Shown here: piece by piece, positions 1 through 8,897 of the stretch
Layout of the letters: each line of letters starts with the position of its first letter
Numbering within the stretch: the stretch's first letter is position 1
DNA from: Methylocystis sp.
GTDB taxonomy: Bacteria; Pseudomonadota; Alphaproteobacteria; Rhizobiales; Beijerinckiaceae
Reading direction: 5' to 3'
NCBI GenBank assembly: GCA_024506175.1
Contig: JAMBEQ010000040.1
Span: 1 to 34,778, forward strand
DNA: 34,778 nucleotides
Position numbers and translations under genes: made by a program
Notes under the pieces: generated by a model
The model's input: only the letters and a program-made list of their open reading frames with translations
The model's database searches: none
What the model was told of the DNA's origin: nothing

Positions 1-609
1 ATCGTCTGCATCACCGAGGGCGTGCCGGTTCAGGACATGATCCGCGTGAAGCGCTCGCTGTCGGGCTCCAAGTCGCGCCTCATCGGGCCAAACTGCCCCG
101 GCGTCGTCACGGCCGGCGAGAGCAAGATCGGCATCATGCCGGGCAATATTTTCTCCAAGGGCTCGGTGGGCGTGGTCTCGCGCTCCGGGACGCTGACCTA
201 TGAGGCCGTCTTCCAGACGAGCCGCGAGGGCCTGGGCCAGACGAGCGCCGTCGGCATTGGCGGCGACCCGGTCAAGGGCGCGGACTTCATCGAGATTCTG
301 GAGCTTTTCCTCGCGGACGAGGCCACGAAGTCGATCATCATGATCGGCGAGATCGGCGGCTCCGCCGAGGAGGACGCGGCCCAATTCTTGAAAGACGAGG
401 CCAAGCGCGGCCGCAAGAAGCCCATGGTAGGCTTCATCGCCGGCCGCACGGCCCCTCCCGGCCGTCGTATGGGCCATGCCGGCGCGATCATCTCGGGCGG
501 CAAGGGCGACGCCGAGAGCAAGATCGCGGCGATGGAGTCGGCCGGCGTCCGCGTGTCGCCGTCCCCCGCCCGCCTGGGCAAGACTTTGGTGGAGGTGCTC
601 AAAGGTTAG
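1..609 (+). CDS. sucD: Succinyl-CoA ligase (ADP/GDP-forming) subunit alpha, 5' truncated by window edge
   Basis: C-terminal 202 codons of the alpha subunit of succinyl-CoA synthetase, which makes succinyl-CoA or, in reverse, succinate plus NTP in the TCA cycle. The reading frame is open from base 1, so the start lies outside the window; the first in-window Met at 22 is internal. Visible signatures are the GPNCPG segment, the SRSGTLTYE loop and the GHAGAI motif, whose His (codon 475-477) is the residue phosphorylated during catalysis in this family. The end [10 protein letters not shown] is typical. It heads a suc operon with sucA and sucB downstream on the same strand; sucC is presumably just upstream. 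Identification is secure. Confidence 0.97.
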   Translation: MVCITEGVPVQDMIRVKRSLSGSKSRLIGPNCPGVVTAGESKIGIMPGNIFSKGSVGVVSRSGTLTYEAVFQTSREGLGQTSAVGIGGDPVKGADFIEILELFLADEATKSIIMIGEIGGSAEEDAAQFLKDEAKRGRKKPMVGFIAGRTAPPGRRMGHAGAIISGGKGDAESKIAAMESAGVRVSPSPARLGKTLVEVLKG

Positions 610-623
610 GCGCGGCCGCGCCT
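608..623 (+). terminator. Perfect GC-rich palindrome at the sucD stop codon, terminator or attenuator
   Basis: AGGCGCGGCCGCGCCT is a perfect 16-base inverted repeat that begins inside the sucD stop codon and is followed by a pyrimidine-rich stretch (CTTCTTT, 624-630). As RNA it would fold into a six-pair stem with a GGCC loop. It could terminate or attenuate transcription between sucCD and sucAB, or act as an RNA-processing or 3'-end-protecting site. The U tract is imperfect, so full termination is uncertain. Confidence 0.5.
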
Positions 624-757
624 CTTCTTTATCGCCTCCGAGAACTTAAATTAGGGGCGACGCCGCAAGCCGGCGGCGCCTTGAGATCGAGCCTTCGGCG
701 GCGGGTTGGCATGCTCGCGAGCGCGCCGTCGTCGGCTTCTTCGAGAGAAGCGAGAAA

Positions 758-3757
758 ATGGCGCGTCTTGAAACCGATGGCGTGGCCGGACCCTGGGCTC
801 CGGGCGGCCCGCGTTCTCCCCAAAATCACGGCTTTGCAACAACTTCTTTCCTGCAGGGCGCCAACGCGGCCTATATCGAAGGCCTGCTCGACGCCTATGA
901 AGCCGACCCTTCCTCGGTCAGCCCCGAATGGGCGAAATTTTTCGCCGAGATGGGCTTAGCGCCGGGCGCGGCGCAGCCTGCTTCTTCCGGTCCGTCATGG
1001 GCCCGCCCAGATTGGCCGCCGGCGGCCAACGGCGAATGGGTGAGCGCGCTCACGGGGGAATATCCTTCTGCGCCCGCCCAAAAACCACCCGCGAAAGGGG
1101 CGCCGATCCCGCCGCCCACGGCCGCCACGGCCGAAGAGATACGACGCGCCGCGCGCGACTCCGTGCGCGCGCTGATGATGATCCGCGCCTATCGCATGCG
1201 CGGCCATCTCCACGCCAATCTGGATCCCTTGGGCCTCGAGCAGCGCCCCGACCATGGCGAGCTGCATCCGGCGACGTACGGCTTCAAGGATGAAGACTAC
1301 GACCGCAAAATCTTCATCGACGGCGTGCTGGGGCTGCGCTACGCCAGCGTCTTCGAGATGGTCACGATCCTGCGCCGCACCTATTGCGGCTCGATCGGCT
1401 TCGAATTCATGCACATCTCCAACCCAGAGGAGAAAGCCTGGCTGCAGGCGCGCATCGAAGGGCCGAAGAAGGAGATCGTCTTCACCAGCGAAGGCAAGCG
1501 CGCGATATACAACAAGCTCGTGGAAGCCGAGGGCTTCGAGAAATTCCTCGACGTCAAATACACGGGCACGAAGCGCTTCGGCCTCGACGGCGCGGAGGCG
1601 ATGGTTCCCGCGCTGGAGCAAATCATCAAGCGCGGCGGCGCGCTTGGCGTGCAGGAGATTGTCATCGGCATGGCCCATCGCGGGCGCCTGAACGTGCTTT
1701 GCGAGGTGATGGGCAAGCCGCATCGGGCGCTCTTTCACGAGTTCAAGGGCGGCTCCTTTTTGCCCGACGAAGTGGAAGGCTCCGGCGACGTCAAATATCA
1801 CCTCGGCGCTTCCTCGGATCGCGAGTTCGACGGCAACAAGGTCCATCTCTCGCTCACCGCCAATCCGTCGCATCTCGAGATCGTCGACCCGGTCGTGCTG
1901 GGGAAGACCCGCGCGAAGCAAGACCAGCATTCTGGCGACCGCCGCGCCGTGCTGCCGCTCCTCATTCACGGCGACGCTGCCTTTGCTGGCCAGGGCGTCG
2001 TCGCGGAATGTTTCGGCCTTTCGGGTCTCAAGGGACATCGCACCGGCGGCTCGGTGCACTTCATCATCAACAATCAGATCGGCTTCACGACCTATCCGCG
2101 CTTCTCGCGCTCTTCGCCCTATCCGTCAGATGTCGCTAAAATGGTCGAGGCGCCGATTTTCCATGTGAACGGCGACGATCCTGAAGCGGTCGTCTTTGCG
2201 GCGCGCGTCGCGACCGAATTCCGCCAGCAATTCCAGAAGCCCGTCGTCATCGACATGTGGTGCTACCGCCGGTTCGGCCACAATGAAGGCGATGAGCCCG
2301 GCTTCACGCAGCCGCTGATGTACAAGAAGATCCGCGCGCATCGCACGGCGCTCGATCTCTATGGCGAGAGGCTCTTCAACGAAGGCCAGCTCACAAAGGC
2401 CGAGGCCGAAAAGATGAAGGAGGCTTGGCGCGCGCGGCTCGAAGCCGAGCTCGAAGCCAGCCAGAGCTATCGGCCAAATAAGGCGGACTGGCTCGACGGC
2501 CGCTGGGCCGGCTTGAAGCCTGGATATCAGGCCTCCGAGGACGAGCGCAGGGGGAAGACCGGCGCGGCGCTCGAAACACTGCGCGATATCGGCGAGAAGC
2601 TCACCAAGGTTCCTCCGGACTTCCACCTCCATCGCACCATCCAGCGTTTCCTCGACAGCCGCCGCGCTGCAATCGAGGCAGGCGCGGCGATCGACTGGGC
2701 GACGGCGGAGGCGCTCGCCTTCGGCACGCTGCTTGCCGAGGGGCATAACGTGCGCCTCTCCGGCCAGGACAGCGAGCGCGGCACCTTCTCACAGCGCCAC
2801 AGCGTGCTCATCGACCAGGAGACGGAAGCGCGCTACGTCCCCCTCGATCATGTTGCGGCGGCTCAGGGGAGGTTCGAGGTCATCAATTCGATGCTCTCGG
2901 AAGAAGCCGTGCTCGGCTTCGAATACGGCTATTCGCTCGCCGAGCCCAATGCGCTTGTGCTCTGGGAGGCGCAGTTCGGTGATTTCGCCAATGGCGCGCA
3001 AGTGGTCTTCGACCAGTTCCTCTCGGCGGGCGAGCGTAAATGGCTGCGCATGTCGGGCCTTGTCTGCCTGCTGCCGCATGGCTACGAGGGCCAGGGGCCG
3101 GAGCACTCCTCCGCGCGCCTGGAGCGTTATCTGCAGCTCTGCGCCGAAGACAATATGCAGGTTGCGAACTGCTCGACGCCTGCGAATTATTTCCACATTT
3201 TGCGTCGGCAGCTGCATCGCAACATGCGCAAGCCGCTCATCCTGATGACGCCGAAGTCGCTGCTGCGTCACAAGCGCTGCGTCTCGCGTCTCGGGGAAAT
3301 GGGCATGGCGTCGAGCTTCCAGCGCATCCTTCTCGACGACGCGGAGATGGCGGCGAACGAGAAGGCGACTCTGAAAGCGGACGAGAGCATCCGCCGCGTC
3401 GTCCTCTGTTCTGGCAAGGTCTATTACGATCTGCTCGAAGAGCGTGAGAAGCGAGGGATCGACGACGTGTACCTGCTGCGAGTCGAGCAGCTTTATCCCT
3501 TCCCGCTGAAAAGCCTCGTCACCGCCATGTCGCGCTTCAAGAACGCCGAGGTCGTGTGGTGCCAGGAAGAACCCAAAAACATGGGAGCCTGGTTCTTTGT
3601 CGAGCCTTATCTCGAATGGGTGCTGACTCAGGTCGGCGGCAAGGCGAAGCGCGCGCGCTATGTCGGGCGCCCGGCCTCGGCCTCTACGGCCGCCGGCGCC
3701 ATGTCCAAGCATCTCGCGCAGCTGAAGGCCTTCTTGGATGACGCGTTCGCCGCCTGA
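758..3757 (+). CDS. sucA: 2-oxoglutarate dehydrogenase E1 component
   Basis: Thiamine-diphosphate-dependent E1 of the 2-oxoglutarate dehydrogenase complex (cytoplasmic TCA cycle), which decarboxylates 2-oxoglutarate and succinylates the E2 lipoyl group. The 999 aa match the family length. An N-terminal E2-binding stretch (SFLQGANAAYIE, about residues 30-41) is followed by a Pro/Ala-rich linker. The ThDP core shows HRGRLNVL (His307), the GDAAF motif (about 405-409) paired with NNQIGF (about 438-443), then RFGHNEGDEP. The transketolase-like C-terminal part carries RGTFSQRH and GFEYGYSL. ATG 758 follows a purine-rich AGAGAAGCGAG. It lies 148 bases after sucD and 76 before sucB, consistent with one suc transcript modulated by the hairpin at 608-623. 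Confidence 0.98.
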   Translation: MARLETDGVAGPWAPGGPRSPQNHGFATTSFLQGANAAYIEGLLDAYEADPSSVSPEWAKFFAEMGLAPGAAQPASSGPSWARPDWPPAANGEWVSALTGEYPSAPAQKPPAKGAPIPPPTAATAEEIRRAARDSVRALMMIRAYRMRGHLHANLDPLGLEQRPDHGELHPATYGFKDEDYDRKIFIDGVLGLRYASVFEMVTILRRTYCGSIGFEFMHISNPEEKAWLQARIEGPKKEIVFTSEGKRAIYNKLVEAEGFEKFLDVKYTGTKRFGLDGAEAMVPALEQIIKRGGALGVQEIVIGMAHRGRLNVLCEVMGKPHRALFHEFKGGSFLPDEVEGSGDVKYHLGASSDREFDGNKVHLSLTANPSHLEIVDPVVLGKTRAKQDQHSGDRRAVLPLLIHGDAAFAGQGVVAECFGLSGLKGHRTGGSVHFIINNQIGFTTYPRFSRSSPYPSDVAKMVEAPIFHVNGDDPEAVVFAARVATEFRQQFQKPVVIDMWCYRRFGHNEGDEPGFTQPLMYKKIRAHRTALDLYGERLFNEGQLTKAEAEKMKEAWRARLEAELEASQSYRPNKADWLDGRWAGLKPGYQASEDERRGKTGAALETLRDIGEKLTKVPPDFHLHRTIQRFLDSRRAAIEAGAAIDWATAEALAFGTLLAEGHNVRLSGQDSERGTFSQRHSVLIDQETEARYVPLDHVAAAQGRFEVINSMLSEEAVLGFEYGYSLAEPNALVLWEAQFGDFANGAQVVFDQFLSAGERKWLRMSGLVCLLPHGYEGQGPEHSSARLERYLQLCAEDNMQVANCSTPANYFHILRRQLHRNMRKPLILMTPKSLLRHKRCVSRLGEMGMASSFQRILLDDAEMAANEKATLKADESIRRVVLCSGKVYYDLLEEREKRGIDDVYLLRVEQLYPFPLKSLVTAMSRFKNAEVVWCQEEPKNMGAWFFVEPYLEWVLTQVGGKAKRARYVGRPASASTAAGAMSKHLAQLKAFLDDAFAA

Positions 3758-3833
3758 AAGTCCCGCCCCCGCGACCCGCCAGTGACGCCTCAATAGGAAT
3801 TGCCGACGAGCTGAGACATACGAGGAATTATCG

Positions 3834-5111
3834 ATGACCGAAATTCGTGTTCCGACGCTTGGCGAATCCGTCACCGAGGCCACGATCGGCCGCTGGTTCA
3901 AGAAAGCGGGCGACGTGGTGCGCGCCGACGAGGCTTTGGCCGAGTTGGAGACCGACAAGGTGACGCTCGAAGTCAACGCCCCTGCGGCCGGCGTGCTCGC
4001 GGAGATTGTCGCCAAGGAAGGCGAGACGGTCCAGCCCGGCGCATTGCTTGGCCAGATCGCGCCCGCGGGCGCCGCCACGGCGCCTGCGCCCGCGTCCGCC
4101 GCAAAGCCGACCCCGGCGCCCGCTCCCGCCCAGGCGCCCGCGCCTGCTTCGGTTCAACCGCCTGTGCTTGCTTCAGCCGTCGCGCCAGCGCCTGTGGTCG
4201 CGACATCCATGCCCCCATCTCCGGCCGCCGCCAAGATCGCCGCCGAGAAGGGAATCGACGTCTCGCAAATCGCGGGCTCTGGCAAGCGCGGTCAGGCGCT
4301 GAAATCCGACGTGATAGAATTTGCCGCCCGCGCGCCTGCGGCGCCGGCGCCCGCCATCGAAGCGCCGCCGCCCGCGCCAGCGCAGCGCCCGCCGGCGCCG
4401 CAGGAAGACTCGGCGCGCGAAGAGCGCGTGAAGATGTCGCGCCTGCGCCAGACGATCGCTCGGCGCCTGAAGGAAGCGCAAAACGTCGCAGCGATGCTGA
4501 CGACCTTCAACGAGGTCGACATGTCGGCGCTGATCGCCCAGCGCAACAAATACAAGGAGCTCTTCGAGAAGAAGCACGGCGTGAAGCTGGGCTTCATGTC
4601 CTATTTCGTGAAAGCCTGCTGCCAGGCGCTCGAGGAAATCCCGGCCGTGAACGCAGAGATCGACGGGACGGACATCATTTACAAGCGCTTCTGCCACATC
4701 GGCGTGGCCGTCGGCACCGACAAAGGTCTCGTCGTCCCGGTGGTGCGCGACGCCGATCGCATGTCGCTTGCCGAGATCGAGAAGAGCATCGCCGCGCTCG
4801 GCAGGAAGGCGCGCGAAGGAACGCTCGATATCGCCGATTTGCAGGGCGGAACGTTCACGATCTCCAACGGCGGGGTCTACGGCTCGTTGATGTCGACCCC
4901 CATATTGAACGCGCCCCAGTCGGGCATTCTCGGCATGCACAAAATCCAGGAGCGTCCCGTCGCCGTCGACGGCAAAATCGAAATCAGACCCATGATGTAT
5001 CTGGCGCTTTCCTACGATCATCGCCTCGTCGACGGCAAGGAGGCGGTGACCTTCCTGGTGAGGGTCAAGGAGACGTTGGAAGATCCTGGCCGTTTGACGC
5101 TCGCCTTGTAG
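3834..5111 (+). CDS. sucB: Dihydrolipoyllysine succinyltransferase (E2 of 2-oxoglutarate dehydrogenase)
   Basis: The E2 core passes the succinyl group from the lipoyl arm to CoA. The 425 aa contain an N-terminal lipoyl domain (about 1-75) with the lipoylated Lys42 in [10 protein letters not shown] long Ala/Pro linker, a peripheral-subunit-binding domain (about 130-170, [18 protein letters not shown]) and a second Ala/Pro linker come next. The trimeric acyltransferase domain has the catalytic motif HRLVDG (His396, Asp400). ATG 3834 is preceded by GAGGAA at the usual distance. The expected partner lpd (E3) is not next; an efflux pair follows instead, so E3 must be encoded elsewhere. Identification is secure. 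Confidence 0.98.
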   Translation: MTEIRVPTLGESVTEATIGRWFKKAGDVVRADEALAELETDKVTLEVNAPAAGVLAEIVAKEGETVQPGALLGQIAPAGAATAPAPASAAKPTPAPAPAQAPAPASVQPPVLASAVAPAPVVATSMPPSPAAAKIAAEKGIDVSQIAGSGKRGQALKSDVIEFAARAPAAPAPAIEAPPPAPAQRPPAPQEDSAREERVKMSRLRQTIARRLKEAQNVAAMLTTFNEVDMSALIAQRNKYKELFEKKHGVKLGFMSYFVKACCQALEEIPAVNAEIDGTDIIYKRFCHIGVAVGTDKGLVVPVVRDADRMSLAEIEKSIAALGRKAREGTLDIADLQGGTFTISNGGVYGSLMSTPILNAPQSGILGMHKIQERPVAVDGKIEIRPMMYLALSYDHRLVDGKEAVTFLVRVKETLEDPGRLTLAL

Positions 5112-5127
5112 CAGTCCGCGTGAAATC

Positions 5128-5143
5128 CAGGCGCCAGCGCCTG
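5128..5143 (+). terminator. Inverted repeat 16 bases after the sucB stop
   Basis: CAGGCGC and GCGCCTG (5128-5134 and 5137-5143) are perfect inverted repeats two bases apart, giving a six-pair stem with a four-base loop just downstream of sucB. There is no U tract. It could be the 3' end of the suc transcript. Its position also argues that the following gene begins after it, not at the GTG at 5120. Confidence 0.4.
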
Positions 5144-5200
5144 AAGTTCCGGTCCTTCGCGCTAGATGCACCTATCTGCCTTCCCAGGCAGACCGGAGCG

Positions 5201-6364
5201 ATGCGGCGATGGCGACGGCAGACACGCGACGGGCAGTCACTCTCAAACGCGAGGCTGAAATTCCTCGCCAGCCGGAACCGTCAGAAGCCCCTGCCGGCGC
5301 CGGTGAGGCCGCGGAGGCGTCCCTTTCTCATCGCTTTTGGGGCGCTGCTGCTTCTCGCGCTTCTAGCCGTTGGCTATCTTTACTGGGACTATACGAGCCA
5401 CTTCGAGGAAACGGACGACGCTTTCATCGATGCGCGCCAGTTTGCGGTGGCGCCGAAGGTTAGCGGCTATGTGACGGAGGTCCGAGTAACAGACAATCAG
5501 CATATCGGCGCCGGCGAGGTCATCGCCATGATCGATCCGCGGGACTATCGCATCGCGCTCCAGAGGGCCCAGGCGCGTGAGGCGGCGGCGCGGTCGGCGC
5601 TTGAAAATGTCGATTCTCAAATCGCCTCGCAGCGCGCTCAAGTGGGCGAGTCACGCGCGGAAGTCGCGCAGGCCGAGGCAGCGTTGCGTTTCGCTCAGCA
5701 GGAAGCGGCCCGCTCCCGCAAATTGGTCCAGCGCGGGTCCGGCACGGTGCAGCGGGAGCAGCAGACGACCTCGACGCTCGAGCAACAGCAATCAAACCGC
5801 CATCGGGCGGAAAAGGGCGTCGCCGCCGCAGAGGCGCAGCTCGGCTCCGTGGCCGCGCAGCGCGAGACGGCTGATGCAAACCTCCCCGAAGCGCAGGCCC
5901 AGACGCGGCAAGCCGAGCTCAATTTGAGCTACACGAAAGTCACCGCCGCACAGAGCGGCCGCATCGTTCGGCTGACCGCCGCCGTCGGGCAATATGCGCA
6001 GGCTGGCGCCGCGCTCACCATGTTCGTGCCGGACGACATCTGGGTCACCGCCAATTACAAAGAAACTCAATTGAACAATATGCGCGTCGGACAGCCAGCG
6101 CGGATCACGATCGACGCCTATCCCAATCGTCCATTGGAGGGTCGTGTCGCCAGCATCCAGCCTGGCGCCGGCGCCGCCTTCTCGCTGCTGCCGCCCGAGA
6201 ACGCCACGGGCAATTATGTGAAGATCGTTCAGCGCGTGCCTGTGAAGATCGTCTTCGAAAATCCGCCTCAGGATGTCGCGCTCGGACCCGGCATGTCCGT
6301 CGTGCCGGTTGTGCGGGTCGATCCGAAGCCCTCGCTTTATGAGCGGCTGCGGGCGGCCCTGTGA
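5201..6364 (+). CDS. emrA: HlyD/EmrA-family membrane fusion (periplasmic adaptor) protein
   Basis: Adaptor subunit of a tripartite efflux pump, linking the inner-membrane transporter downstream to an outer-membrane channel. With the ATG at 5201 it has 387 aa: a short basic cytoplasmic tail, one membrane anchor (about residues 42-60), the EETDDAFIDARQFAVAPKVSGYV start of the lipoyl/barrel region seen in EmrA, a long Gln/Ala-rich coiled-coil hairpin (about 115-225), and a barrel closing with IVRLTAAVGQYAQAG. The start is unsettled. A GTG at 5120 extends the frame across a hairpin. GGAG at 5195-5198 is better spaced for an ATG at 5209, which is in another frame. The stop TGA overlaps the next gene's GTG, implying translational coupling. 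The substrate is unknown. Confidence 0.88.
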   Translation: MRRWRRQTRDGQSLSNARLKFLASRNRQKPLPAPVRPRRRPFLIAFGALLLLALLAVGYLYWDYTSHFEETDDAFIDARQFAVAPKVSGYVTEVRVTDNQHIGAGEVIAMIDPRDYRIALQRAQAREAAARSALENVDSQIASQRAQVGESRAEVAQAEAALRFAQQEAARSRKLVQRGSGTVQREQQTTSTLEQQQSNRHRAEKGVAAAEAQLGSVAAQRETADANLPEAQAQTRQAELNLSYTKVTAAQSGRIVRLTAAVGQYAQAGAALTMFVPDDIWVTANYKETQLNNMRVGQPARITIDAYPNRPLEGRVASIQPGAGAAFSLLPPENATGNYVKIVQRVPVKIVFENPPQDVALGPGMSVVPVVRVDPKPSLYERLRAAL

Positions 6365-7908
6365 ATTCTAATCCTCCCAGAAATCCCTGGGCCATCGCCG
6401 TTGTCGTCTCGGTCGCAACCTTCATGGAAGTGCTCGACACGACGATCGCCAATGTCGCGCTCCCTTACATTGCAGGCGGCATGGCTGTGAGCGCCGACGA
6501 ATCCACCTGGGTCGTCACCACCTATCTCATCTCCAACGCGGTCATTCTCACGGCGAGCAGCCATCTCGCGCGCTCCTTGGGCCGCAAAAGGTTTTTTCTG
6601 ATTTGCCTGGGCCTCTTCACCGCGAGCTCGATCCTTTGCGGCATGGCCTGGGACATTCGCTCTCTCTTGCTCTTCCGAATCCTGCAGGGTCTCGGGGGCG
6701 GCGGCATGGTGCCTGTGTCGCAATCCATTCTCGCCGACGCCTTCCCGCCCGACAAGCGCGGCCAAGGCTTCGCGGTCTTCGGCGTCGCGGTGGTCGTGGC
6801 GCCGGTCGTCGGACCGACCTTCGGCGGCTGGCTGTCCGACAACTTCTCGTGGCACTGGTGCTTTCTAGTCAACGGACCGATCGGGCTGCTCTCCATGGCG
6901 TTGGTCGGCGCGCTCATCCCCCCCGACGCCGGGGAAAAATCGCGCGAAGCCTTCGATGTGACCGGTTTTCTGCTTGTCTCGACTTTTCTGGGGGCGCTCG
7001 AAGTCACGCTCGACCGGGGGCAAATCGAAGACTGGTTCGCGTCGCGCTTTATCCTGACCACAGCAGCAATTGGCGGCCTTTCCTTCCTGCTGATGATCCC
7101 CTGGGAAATCAAGCACAGCAATCCGGTTGTCGACATCAGGCTCATCGCCACACGTCAGTTCGGCTCCTGCTTCATCGTAATGATGGCGATCGGCGCCATC
7201 CTCATTGCAACGACGCAGATGCTTCCGCAGCTGCTTCAGCTTAATTTCGGCTATACGGCAATGCTCGCCGGTCTCGTTCTTTCGCCTGGCGGTTTGGTGA
7301 CCATGGTCATGATGCTTGTCGTCGGCCGCCTCTCGACCTGGGTGCAACCCAAATATCTTATCGCGACGGGCGCAATCATCGTTTCGCTCGCGATGTTCAC
7401 CCTCACTCAACTTTCAGGCAATCTCGATTTCTGGTTCTTCGCCCGCTCGCGAATGTATATCGGCGTCGGCCTGCCGTTGGTCTTCATTCCCATCACGGCC
7501 GCTTCCTATGACGGGGCGCCGCCCGACAAGACGGATCAAGCCTCGGCGCTCATCAATGTCGCGCGCAATGTCGGAGGCTCCATGGGGGTTTCGCTCGCAC
7601 AGAATGTGCTTGCCTGGCGCGAGCAGTTTCATACGAGCCGGCTCGCCGAGCAGATCGTTTCATCCGATGTCCAGTACCAGCTCGCGCTACGCCACCTCTC
7701 GGATATCTTCGCCTCCCTGGGGGCAAGCCAAGCGCAGGCGCAACGGGAGGCTTTCGCCTGGATTGCGCGCCAGCTTTCGGCACAGAGCATGCTTCTCGCC
7801 TACATCGACGTTTTCTTCGTCCTGGCGTTGGTGTCAGCGGCGGTTGCGCCGCTCGCCTTCATCCTGCGGCGGTCGCGGCTAGGCGGCGCCCCAGCTCCCT
7901 TGCATTGA
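6361..7908 (+). CDS. emrB: MFS drug-efflux transporter, DHA2 (EmrB/QacA) family
   Basis: Proton-driven inner-membrane exporter of the 14-helix DHA2 family; 515 aa, the usual size. The first helix has EVLDTTIANVALPYI, the classic DHA2 motif. The motif-A-like loop SLGRKRFF, helix 4 RILQGLGGGGMVP and the antiporter motif-C-like GVAVVVAPVVGPTFGGWL are all visible. Many hydrophobic segments extend to a basic C-terminus. GTG 6361 overlaps the adaptor's TGA by four bases, so the two proteins are very probably made together and work as a pump. The exported compound cannot be told from sequence. The pair follows sucB, but the inverted repeat after sucB suggests a separate transcript or readthrough only. 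Confidence 0.93.
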   Translation: MNSNPPRNPWAIAVVVSVATFMEVLDTTIANVALPYIAGGMAVSADESTWVVTTYLISNAVILTASSHLARSLGRKRFFLICLGLFTASSILCGMAWDIRSLLLFRILQGLGGGGMVPVSQSILADAFPPDKRGQGFAVFGVAVVVAPVVGPTFGGWLSDNFSWHWCFLVNGPIGLLSMALVGALIPPDAGEKSREAFDVTGFLLVSTFLGALEVTLDRGQIEDWFASRFILTTAAIGGLSFLLMIPWEIKHSNPVVDIRLIATRQFGSCFIVMMAIGAILIATTQMLPQLLQLNFGYTAMLAGLVLSPGGLVTMVMMLVVGRLSTWVQPKYLIATGAIIVSLAMFTLTQLSGNLDFWFFARSRMYIGVGLPLVFIPITAASYDGAPPDKTDQASALINVARNVGGSMGVSLAQNVLAWREQFHTSRLAEQIVSSDVQYQLALRHLSDIFASLGASQAQAQREAFAWIARQLSAQSMLLAYIDVFFVLALVSAAVAPLAFILRRSRLGGAPAPLH

Positions 7909-8029
7909 AGCAGCAAATGAGGCGCAGCCCTCTTTAAAACTAGTCCAAAGCGCCACACATTTAGCTGCAAGACGTGCTGCGCGGGCAGGCGTCGACGGGC
8001 GGGTCTCCATTGACGCCGAGGAGGAGCAA

Positions 8030-8299
8030 ATGCAAGAAAAAACAATTCTCGAGCGCAAGGTGCCCCTGCTGACGCCGGAGCAGTTCGCCAATCTCGGCGA
8101 CGGTATGATCGCCTATGTGAGGACCATGCGGTCGGAAGACGTCAACCGTCTTTATCCGCAAGCGCCGCATATTCAGCCGGGCCTGACCATTTTCGCTCTG
8201 ATCGGGGCCGACGGGGCCCCCATTGTGCTCGCGGACTCCGAAGAGGGCGCGATCGGCAATGCGCGCGAAAACGATCTGACCATGGTCAGCCTGCACTAA
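8030..8299 (+). CDS. DUF1150 family protein
   Basis: Small soluble protein of 89 aa with no signal peptide or membrane segment, resembling the alphaproteobacterial DUF1150 family in size and pattern (LTPEQFANLGDGMIAYVR near the N-terminus, a central FALIGADG strand, and an N-terminal-to-C-terminal layout ending in AREN followed by a short tail). ATG 8030 follows a strong GAGGAGGAG. Members are often found beside small heat-shock protein genes in Rhizobiales, but no such gene is here. Function is unknown; a general role linked to stress or protein homeostasis is only suggested by that association. A GC hairpin lies 17 bases after the stop, so it is probably monocistronic. Confidence 0.8.
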   Translation: MQEKTILERKVPLLTPEQFANLGDGMIAYVRTMRSEDVNRLYPQAPHIQPGLTIFALIGADGAPIVLADSEEGAIGNARENDLTMVSLH

Positions 8300-8315
8300 A
8301 GGTTGCGTCATTCCA

Positions 8316-8338
8316 CCCGGCCCCGCCCGAGGGCCGGG
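8316..8338 (+). terminator. GC-rich hairpin after the DUF1150 gene
   Basis: CCCGGCCC (8316-8323) and GGGCCGGG (8331-8338) form a perfect eight-pair stem with a seven-base loop, 17 bases beyond the DUF1150 stop. The tail lacks a run of T, so this is a probable but not certain terminator. Confidence 0.5.
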
Positions 8339-8450
8339 GGCGCTTGGGCCATTTTCATATATTCCCCCTATTCAAATTGGTTTCCGGTAAAGGCAGGGAT
8401 TTTGCTTCCATTTGGCGAAGGGGGCGGCCAGCCCCGCCATGGAGGCCTTC

Positions 8451-8882
8451 ATGCCGATCACCGAACTCTTCGCCGTCTGTCACCTTAATGACGTCGCAAA
8501 ACGCGGCGCCATCGGATTCGTGCTCGCGCGCCAAGACGGCGACAAGACTGCGCCCTTTCCAATTTTCATCGTACGCCAGGGCAAGAACTACTACGCCTAT
8601 GTCAACCGCTGCCCCCATCAGGGGGCGCGTATCGATTTCCAGCCAGGGCACTTTCTCGATCAGGGCCACCGCGCCATCGTCTGCGGCAAGCACGGCGCTC
8701 TGTTCGAGCCTGCGACCGGCAAATGCTACGACGGCCCTTGCGCCGGCGCGACGCTGGAAAAGATCGAGGTCGTGATCGACGGGGAAGACGTCTGCATCAC
8801 GGGCGTCCAGCTCGCCGAGGAGGATGGGCTCGATCGTCCGGAAAACGATGAAATGCCGCAGATCGTGATTACGTCCGACTGA
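8451..8882 (+). CDS. Small Rieske [2Fe-2S] protein
   Basis: A 143-aa protein that is essentially one Rieske domain: Cys54-Pro-His56 in RCPHQGARIDF and Cys78-Gly-Lys-His81 in CGKHGALFEP supply the two Cys and two His ligands of a [2Fe-2S] cluster. No oxygenase catalytic domain, signal or membrane anchor is present, so it resembles stand-alone Rieske ferredoxin-like proteins (NirD/ferredoxin subunit type). GGAGG at 8441-8445, five bases before ATG 8451, decides this start; in-frame ATG 8439 and TTG 8412 lie further upstream with poorer sites. It converges with the PBP gene, whose end lies 15 bases away. The electron partner is unknown. Confidence 0.85.
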   Translation: MPITELFAVCHLNDVAKRGAIGFVLARQDGDKTAPFPIFIVRQGKNYYAYVNRCPHQGARIDFQPGHFLDQGHRAIVCGKHGALFEPATGKCYDGPCAGATLEKIEVVIDGEDVCITGVQLAEEDGLDRPENDEMPQIVITSD

Positions 8883-8897
8883 GCGGCCGCGCCCAGC

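Noticed and set aside
2789-4078. 429-codon minus-strand open frame across sucA and sucB
   Set aside because: It spans two well-defined genes and the gap between them, with repetitive Arg/Ala/Gly composition.
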